The position numbers were made by a program, and so were the translations under genes. DNA of 10,477 nt from positions 1-10,477 of the forward strand of contig JAEZXS010000230.1 of assembly GCA_023442755.1 (NCBI GenBank), written 5' to 3'. The notes under the pieces were generated by a model. The model searched no databases and had not been told where the DNA came from. It was given only the letters and a program-made list of their open reading frames with translations. Every line of letters starts with the position of its first letter. The stretch's first letter is position 1. This DNA is from Pseudomonadota bacterium (GTDB taxonomy: Bacteria; Desulfobacterota; Syntrophobacteria; Syntrophobacterales; Syntrophobacteraceae). Below are positions 6,090 to 10,477 of the stretch, piece after piece.

Positions 6090-7400
6090 TCACTTCGAAA
6101 GAGCGGCAAGCCCCTCCTCCATAACGGCGAGGCCCCTTTCGAGCTGCTCGTCCGTTATCACGAGCGGCATCAGCGTCCTGATCACGTTTCCGAAGTTGCC
6201 GCAGGAAAGGATTACAAGGCCTCTGTCGTAGCAGAACTTCACCAGTTCCTTGGCTTCCTTGTTTGCAGGCTCCTTCGTCACGCGATCCCGCACCAGTTCG
6301 ATGCCCAGCATGGGGCCGAGGCCGCGCACGTCGCCGACGATCTCGAAGCGTTCCTTGAAGCTGTCGAAGCGCTGCCGCACCTTGACTCCGAGGGCTTCGG
6401 ACTTCGCAAGGAGGTTTTCCTCCTCGAAAATATCGAGAACGGCGAGCGCCGCCGCGCAGCTGACCGGATTGCCGCCGTACGTGCCGCCAAGTCCGCCCAC
6501 CTGGGGCTGGTTCATCAGTTCCGCGCGACCGACGATGGCACTGATCGGCATTCCGGCGCCGAGGCTTTTGGCAACCGTCATGATGTCGGGTTCGATGTTC
6601 CAGTGGTTCACCGCAAACATCTTTCCGGTTCTTCCGATGCCGGTCTGGACTTCATCGGCGATGAAGACGATCCCGTTGTCGCGGCAAATCTTAAGCAGCT
6701 TCGGGAAGTATTCGGGAGGAGGAGTGACGAAGCCGCCCTCGCCCTGGATAGGTTCGATGATCAGGGCCGCCGCGTCGGATGCGCCCACGTTGCCGATAAA
6801 GAAGTCTTTCAGGTAATCCGCGCATGCCGTGTCGCACTTCGGATATTCGAGACCGAACGGGCAGCGATAGCAATATGCGTAAGGCATCCGGTAGACGTCG
6901 GACATGAAGGGTCCGAACCCCGCCTTATAGGGCATGACCTTGCTGGTAAGCGTCATGGCAAGATAAGTTCTGCCGTGGAAAGCATTCGCGAAGGCGATGA
7001 CTCCGGAACGCTTCGTGCAATGCCGCGCCACCTTGACGGCGTTTTCGACCGCTTCGGCGCCGCTGTTGGTAAACAGCGCCATCTTGTGAAAGTTGCCCGG
7101 GCTGACGTTGCAAAGCCTTTCCGCCAGCTTGATGTAGCCCTCATACATGAAGACATTGAAACATGTGTGGGTAAACTTTTCGGCCTGGTCGCGAATGGCC
7201 GCGACGACTTTCGGATGGCTGTGGCCGACGTTCATCACACCGATTCCGCCTGCAAAGTCGATCAACTCGCGTCCTTCTATGTCGTATACCGCGGCGCCCT
7301 TGGCGCACTTGGCAAAGAAAGGCGTAAGGTTGGAAGGCCCCTGAGGCACAAAAGTGTCCCGTAACTTTTTCAGATGCGCACCGTATTCAGAACTGTTCAT
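6090..7400 (-). CDS. gabT: Class III PLP aminotransferase, 4-aminobutyrate aminotransferase type
   Basis: This 436-residue enzyme matches the fold-type I class III (ω-amino acid) aminotransferases. Visible marks are NSGAEAVENAVKVAR (112-126), the FHGRTY motif after the PLP-stacking region (141-146), IIEPIQGEGGF (214-224), IADEVQTGIGRTGKMF (247-262) with the aspartate that contacts the pyridine nitrogen at 249, the PLP lysine at 278 in TVAKSLGAGMP, and GGTYGGNP (305-312). It would transfer the amino group of GABA or a related ω-amino acid to 2-oxoglutarate, giving a semialdehyde. Cysteines at 177, 180, 189 and 193 form a tight cluster. CAGGAG upstream of the ATG at 7400 supports the start. It is the first gene after the σ54 promoter. 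Related substrates (5-aminovalerate, ornithine-like, beta-alanine) are possible. Confidence 0.9.
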   Translation of the reverse strand: MNSSEYGAHLKKLRDTFVPQGPSNLTPFFAKCAKGAAVYDIEGRELIDFAGGIGVMNVGHSHPKVVAAIRDQAEKFTHTCFNVFMYEGYIKLAERLCNVSPGNFHKMALFTNSGAEAVENAVKVARHCTKRSGVIAFANAFHGRTYLAMTLTSKVMPYKAGFGPFMSDVYRMPYAYCYRCPFGLEYPKCDTACADYLKDFFIGNVGASDAAALIIEPIQGEGGFVTPPPEYFPKLLKICRDNGIVFIADEVQTGIGRTGKMFAVNHWNIEPDIMTVAKSLGAGMPISAIVGRAELMNQPQVGGLGGTYGGNPVSCAAALAVLDIFEEENLLAKSEALGVKVRQRFDSFKERFEIVGDVRGLGPMLGIELVRDRVTKEPANKEAKELVKFCYDRGLVILSCGNFGNVIRTLMPLVITDEQLERGLAVMEEGLAALSK

Positions 7401-7454
7401 AATCGCTCCTGCTAATTAGAAGAAGATGAATTTGTGCCTTTCCTGCCTAGCTGG

Positions 7455-7470
7455 AGCAAACGATATGCCA
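7455..7470 (-). promoter_or_regulatory. σ54 (-24/-12) promoter for the gabT-liv operon
   Basis: The minus strand reads TGGCATATCGTTTGCT, which fits the σ54 consensus TGGCAYR-N4-TTGCW with GG and GC exactly ten bases apart. It faces gabT and would start transcription near 7445, giving a leader of about 45 bases. The gene directly upstream encodes a σ54 activator, which makes a working promoter likely. Confidence 0.82.
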
Positions 7471-7548
7471 CTGAAACGGAAGAGATTAGAAAGCGTTACC
7501 CGGCAAGGATTTTCCGGCTCTGCGGGATGGTACGGCCCGCGGGCGGAT

Positions 7549-7620
7549 CTGATTCACGAACGTATCGGATTATACTAAATCGCTGTGGTGAGCGGCGTTC
7601 AGCCTGATTCAATAGTGAAT
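7549..7620. promoter_or_regulatory. Candidate activator binding region upstream of the σ54 promoter
   Basis: CTGATTCA occurs twice (7549-7556 and 7604-7611), 55 bases apart. The second copy is part of a small inverted repeat, ATTCA-ATAG-TGAAT (7607-7620). The region lies about 80 to 150 bases upstream of the -24 element, the usual distance for binding sites of σ54 activators. The repeats are short and could be chance. Confidence 0.35.
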
Positions 7621-7645
7621 TGCACAAAGATGCAGCAAATATTTT

Positions 7646-9406
7646 CTAATTTCGGTGCGTTACCTTCTCATTTCGATTCGGCAATGAATCAAGCCGGCCG
7701 TATCCGTATTTCTTCAGCTTCCGCACCGCCGTCGGCTGGCTCACGCCAAGGTAGCGCGCAAGCTCCCGCGTCGTGCGGCACTTCGATACCGCCCGGTCCA
7801 GAAGCTCCCGCTCAGCATCCTCCACCGCCCCGGGAAGCGATGCCCGGCCATCCCACGGCTTCGCCCTCTCCAGCCGGGCCGGTCCGCCCATGATCGAATT
7901 ATCCAGCACATCCCCGTTGCTCAGAAAAACGGAACGCTTGATCATGCTCTTCAACTCGCGAATGTTTCCCGGGAATGGATAGGACTGCAGGAAATCGCAG
8001 GCCGCGGGCGACAGCCGCTTTTTCGTATCGCAGGCATCATTGTATTTGCGCAGAAAATACTGAGCCAGCTCGAAAATGTCTTCCGTTCGCTCCCGCAGGG
8101 GAGGAATCCGGATGGTGAACGTATTGAGCCTGTAGAAGAGGTCCTGGCGAAAACGACCGTTTCTGGCAAGCTTTTCGAGATCCTGGTTGGTGGCCGCTAT
8201 CACCGTGCAGTCGACCTTTATGGCCTTGAGGCTGCCCAGGCGCATGACCTGAAAATCGTCGAGGTATTTCAGAAGCTTTGCCTGGAGCGCAAGAGGCAGG
8301 TCTCCGATTTCGTCCAGAAAGAGGGTTCCGCCGTGGGCAAGCTCGAAAAGCCCGGCCTTGCCCCCCGTCCGCGCACCGGTAAAGGCCCCTTTTTCATATC
8401 CGAACAACTCGGCCTCGAGGAGCGTTTCCGGAAGGGCTGCACAGTTGATCTGGACAAAAGGCTTCTTGCTTCTCTTGCCGTTCTTGTGGATGAATTTTGC
8501 CAGGAGCCCCTTTCCCGTGCCGGATTCCCCGAGCAGCAGGATATTGGAGGCATCGAGATGGGCAAGCTTCAGGGCCGCAAGCAGCACTTGGCGCATGGCC
8601 GCGTTTTCCGCGATGATTTCCTTCTGCTCCAGTTCGAGAATGGAAAGTTCGGCAAGTTCGTCCCGGTATTTCTCGGTTACGGTGCGGGAGTGCTCCAGTT
8701 GCTCGCGTATCATGTTCAGCTGGGTTATGTCCCGCTCGTTCACGACTACCATGGAAATCTTTCCGCCCTCGTCGAAAACGGGGGTGCCCGTGACCAGGAG
8801 CATTTTGCCGGTCTTCTGTATATGCTGAATGATGCTCACCTGCCTGCCGGTCTCCAGCACCTCCATCGTGACGGAACGGTCGAACAGGCCCTCGGCCATT
8901 ATTTCGGTCACATATTTTCCGGTCATGCTGTCCGCATTGACCTCGTTGAGCTTTTCCGAGGCCATGTTTATGCTGAGGACCTTGCCCAGTCCGTCGCAAA
9001 CCCAGATGCCGTCGGAAGAGGATTCGAAAATGGCGTTGAGCTGCCGGTAGAGGAGCTTGTACGATTCGGCCTCGCAGTCGGCAAGATCCCCGGTTTCCTT
9101 CACCAAACACACGGCCCCTGTCGGGGATCCAGGCCCACCGAGAATCGATATCGCGGTGGCAAGGTTCTTGCCTGCCGCACTGCACCTGTAATCGGGAAGA
9201 GCCTTCCCGTTCCTGATACAGTCCATAACGGCAAGCCCCAGATCGGGCAGGACCTCCGCCGGCCGGATGCGGGCATTGCCCGGCTGCAACCCGAGCAGGT
9301 CCAATGCCGCTGGGTTGGCATAGGTCAGAGCACCGGATCTGTCGACAGCGAAGATACCCAGTCCGGCGCAATTCAAAATCTGTTCGTATTCAGGTTTGCA
9401 GTCCAT
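7646..9406 (-). CDS. PAS-domain sigma-54 dependent transcriptional activator
   Basis: This 586-residue protein has two PAS-like sensor domains (about 5-105 and 118-230), a predicted coiled linker (about 227-265), an AAA+ σ54-activation domain (about 265-495) and a C-terminal helix-turn-helix (about 544-567, TTRELARYLGVSQPTAVRKLKKYG split near the turn at GVSQ). In the AAA+ domain, Walker A GESGTGKG is at 293-300, the σ54-contacting GAFTGA at 340-345, Walker B LFLDEIGDLP at 362-371, and FPGNIREL at 478-485. All key motifs are intact. There is no phospho-receiver domain, so a ligand or redox signal sensed by the PAS domains probably controls it. A stop codon lies directly before the ATG at 9406, and no clear ribosome binding site is seen. 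It sits upstream of, and in line with, the σ54 promoter at 7455-7470. Confidence 0.93.
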   Translation of the reverse strand: MDCKPEYEQILNCAGLGIFAVDRSGALTYANPAALDLLGLQPGNARIRPAEVLPDLGLAVMDCIRNGKALPDYRCSAAGKNLATAISILGGPGSPTGAVCLVKETGDLADCEAESYKLLYRQLNAIFESSSDGIWVCDGLGKVLSINMASEKLNEVNADSMTGKYVTEIMAEGLFDRSVTMEVLETGRQVSIIQHIQKTGKMLLVTGTPVFDEGGKISMVVVNERDITQLNMIREQLEHSRTVTEKYRDELAELSILELEQKEIIAENAAMRQVLLAALKLAHLDASNILLLGESGTGKGLLAKFIHKNGKRSKKPFVQINCAALPETLLEAELFGYEKGAFTGARTGGKAGLFELAHGGTLFLDEIGDLPLALQAKLLKYLDDFQVMRLGSLKAIKVDCTVIAATNQDLEKLARNGRFRQDLFYRLNTFTIRIPPLRERTEDIFELAQYFLRKYNDACDTKKRLSPAACDFLQSYPFPGNIRELKSMIKRSVFLSNGDVLDNSIMGGPARLERAKPWDGRASLPGAVEDAERELLDRAVSKCRTTRELARYLGVSQPTAVRKLKKYGYGRLDSLPNRNEKVTHRN

Positions 9407-9584
9407 TCAGAGGCAGTTTGGCTATGGTAGCAATCCAGCGGCAAAATGTGCGCGCGTCCATATGCGATTCGGGCGTAATTCGATGCATGCCCGTGTTATC
9501 AGGAGAACTTTTCCGGTTCGGAGTAACTCTATCACAAGAAATCACGGAAGCAATCTCAAAACGCGGCGCACCGCCTCAGCCGCC

Positions 9585-9601
9585 ATCCCGGCAAACGGGA
9601 T
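9585..9601. repeat. Short hairpin beside the REP-like element
   Basis: ATCCCG and CGGGAT pair perfectly (six pairs) around a GCAAA loop, 13 bases before the REP-like hairpin. The pair may form one composite repeat. Confidence 0.4.
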
Positions 9602-9614
9602 ATTTCCAGTACTT

Positions 9615-9636
9615 GTGGGAGCGGCTTGCAGCCGCG
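9615..9636 (+). repeat. REP-like element (GTGG head plus hairpin)
   Basis: GTGGGA is followed by GCGGCT-TGC-AGCCGC, a perfect six-pair stem with a three-base loop. This closely resembles the REP family known from Pseudomonas and related bacteria (GTAG or GTGG head, then an imperfect palindrome of the form GGAGCGGCTT..), which RAYT-type transposases spread. Resemblance is from memory; no second inverted copy (REPIN) is seen nearby. Confidence 0.55.
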
Positions 9637-9847
9637 ATCAAGGTAACCGGAAGACACAGGTGCGGCCAAGTCATGAATTTTTTCTTCGAATATTTCCAAT
9701 TTCCATCGGAAAGATATCACTGCCTGAAAAAAGCATTTGATACGAGTCCGAGCCATGGGCAGGAATTCCCCCGAAGCAGCGGTGAATTGCCCAGGGGCTC
9801 TTTGATAAAAGAATATTTGAAGTCCGGTTGACCAAAGACGGATTATC

Positions 9848-9914
9848 CCGCCGGGTGCGGGGTGTGCAGGGCAAAGCCGAACCGCCCGCTTTGCCGCCTT
9901 CCTCGTCCCGGCGG
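9848..9914. repeat. Nested long stem-loop
   Basis: Outer arms CCGCCGGG (9848-9855) and CCCGGCGG (9907-9914) are perfect eight-base inverted repeats. Inside, GGCAAAGC (9870-9877) and GCTTTGCC (9888-9895) form a second perfect eight-pair stem with a ten-base loop, and CGGGG and CCTCG between them can partly pair. No T-run follows on either strand, so it does not look like a terminator. Confidence 0.5.
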
Positions 9915-9965
9915 TGAACTCTTTCGTTATTCCCGTTAACCGTCAAACCTCCGCCGGCACACATG

Positions 9966-10044
9966 TTCAACCCTCTACCGACCTTTTTCAACGTTTTTCA
10001 ACCCTGCGTTTCAACCTTATTCAATGTTGTTCAACCTTTTCAAC
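9966..10044. repeat. Phased TTCAAC array
   Basis: TTCAAC starts at 9966, 9987, 9997, 10010, 10030 and 10039, with the variant TTCAAT at 10020. Successive starts are 21, 10, 13, 10, 10 and 9 bases apart, so most copies lie on the same face of the DNA helix, each often preceded by a short T-run. The layout suits intrinsically bent DNA, an array of protein binding sites, or a decayed tandem repeat. It lies about 240 bases upstream of the GtrA-like gene. Confidence 0.6.
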
Positions 10045-10060
10045 GTTTGAAAATTTCCGG

Positions 10061-10118
10061 GCCCGCCGGTCGGTTGCTCCTTCGCTCCGTCCGGTGCGAA
10101 CTCTACCGGGAGGCGGGC
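10061..10118. repeat. Long imperfect stem-loop
   Basis: GCCCGCCGGT (10061-10070) pairs with ACCGG-GA-GGCGGGC (10105-10118) in a ten-pair stem interrupted by a two-base bulge. Within the loop TTCGC (10081-10085) and GCGAA (10096-10100) can also pair. It directly follows the TTCAAC array; no T-run follows it. Confidence 0.45.
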
Positions 10119-10222
10119 TGAGCACGTGAATCGGGCCGGCGATCGGGAATCCGCGATGCGCGCCGCCTTTCCGGGCAGCATACCGCTCTTGACTGGCGCA
10201 ATACCCGGGTGTTAAGAGCCAC

Positions 10223-10266
10223 ATGACAGGGATAACTTCATTTCCGGTATGTCATTGCCGGATGAC
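10223..10266 (+). promoter_or_regulatory. Possible operator before the GtrA-like gene
   Basis: ATGACA (10223-10228) and TGTCAT (10250-10255) are inverted repeats, and GTCAT with ATGAC (10251-10266) forms a second one six bases apart. Three related half-sites within 45 bases, ending 15 bases before the start codon, could bind a repressor, but the units are short. Confidence 0.2.
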
Positions 10267-10280
10267 GATCGGGTTGAACA

Positions 10281-10477
10281 ATGGGACGTTCTCTTCTCTC
10301 TTCCATACCGGGTTATCAGCGGGAAACCGTATGCCAGTTCGTGCTGTTTGCCGCCATGGGCGCTGTTGGGACCGTCGCGCACTATGCGGTTCTGATATCC
10401 CTTGTCCAGTTCGCCCAGATAACCCCCGTCCCGGCAACCGCTCTCGGCTTCATAACGGGCGCCCTCGTCAATTATGG
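10281..10477 (+). CDS. GtrA-like membrane protein, N-terminal part (cut by window edge)
   Basis: The frame from the ATG at 10281 stays open to the right edge, giving 65 complete codons. After a polar start (MGRSLLSSIPGYQRETV) come two hydrophobic segments: QFVLFAAMGAVGTVAHYAVL (19-38) and, after a short polar stretch, ATALGFITGALVNY (52-65). The pattern FxxxGxxGTxxHxxxL followed by a segment ending in VNY fits the GtrA family, small four-helix membrane proteins thought to help move lipid-linked sugars across the inner membrane for O-antigen or cell-wall glycosylation. An in-frame TGA six to four bases upstream rules out a longer start; the ribosome binding site is weak. It is divergent from the activator and probably unrelated to the amino-acid operon. 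Confidence 0.72.
   Translation, partial: MGRSLLSSIPGYQRETVCQFVLFAAMGAVGTVAHYAVLISLVQFAQITPVPATALGFITGALVNY

Larger units (their letters stand above)
9407..10280. other. Long non-coding gap rich in repeats and stem-loops
   Basis: These 874 bases separate the divergent activator and GtrA-like genes. The open frames present encode arginine-, proline- and serine-rich strings with no recognisable motif and I see no tRNA or rRNA. The region holds two small hairpins at 9585-9601 and 9615-9636 (the second REP-like), two long stem-loops (9848-9914 and 10061-10118), a phased TTCAAC array (9966-10044) and a small set of ATGACA-type inverted repeats (10223-10266). Promoters for both flanking genes must lie here but no strong -35/-10 or σ54 match was found. 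Confidence 0.65.

Noticed and set aside
6042..7364. Plus-strand open frame of 440 codons opposite gabT
   Set aside because: Antisense to an aminotransferase with all key residues intact.
7569..7574. Perfect TATAAT on the minus strand between the activator and gabT
   Set aside because: No acceptable -35 element at 16 to 18 bases and no extended -10; the σ54 site downstream explains the promoter better.
8333..9430. Plus-strand open frame opposite the activator
   Set aside because: Antisense to an intact AAA+ and PAS protein; no motifs of its own.
9671..9991. Minus-strand open frame of 106 codons in the long gap
   Set aside because: The composition is irregular (many Arg, Gly, Ser), there is no hydrophobic core, and it runs through the nested stem-loop.

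Overview
The window carries one long minus-strand gene set that looks like a σ54-controlled amino-acid uptake and degradation operon, a sigma-54 activator just upstream of it, a large non-coding gap rich in repeats and stem-loops, and the first part of a plus-strand membrane protein gene at the right edge. The GC-rich coding style, the tungsten-type aldehyde:ferredoxin oxidoreductase, the PAS-containing σ54 activator and the branched-chain amino-acid type ABC transporter together suggest an anaerobic member of the Desulfobacterota (Syntrophobacter/sulfate-reducer type). That assignment is an inference from gene content.

Layout in transcription order (right to left for the minus strand). 9406-7646 encodes a 586-residue activator with two PAS-like domains, an AAA+ σ54-interaction domain and a C-terminal helix-turn-helix. 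Downstream of it, 7455-7470 matches a σ54 (-24/-12) promoter closely and faces gabT (7400-6090), a class III, GABA-type aminotransferase. One base after gabT begins an unrecognised 105-residue gene (6088-5771). Then come livK (5677-4433, periplasmic binding protein), livH (4104-3217) and livM (3186-2167, both permeases), livG (2162-1437) and livF (1450-740, both ATPases), and finally the N-terminal 195 codons of an aldehyde:ferredoxin oxidoreductase (586-1, cut by the left edge).

How they may work together: the activator senses a signal through its PAS domains and turns on the σ54 promoter. The ABC transporter brings in an amino acid, the aminotransferase removes the amino group to give an aldehyde or semialdehyde (or an oxo acid), and the oxidoreductase oxidises an aldehyde to an acid with ferredoxin as electron acceptor. 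The substrate cannot be fixed from sequence; GABA or a related ω-amino acid fits the aminotransferase best.

Non-coding parts of note: the 328-base livK-livH gap holds a G/C-run palindrome, a weak terminator-like hairpin and a REP/MITE-like repeat, and may lower permease and ATPase expression relative to the binding protein. The 874-base gap between the activator and the right-hand gene (9407-10280) has no convincing gene, but contains a REP-like hairpin, two long stem-loops and an array of TTCAAC units spaced mostly about 10 bases apart. At 10281 a GtrA-like membrane protein gene starts and runs off the right edge.
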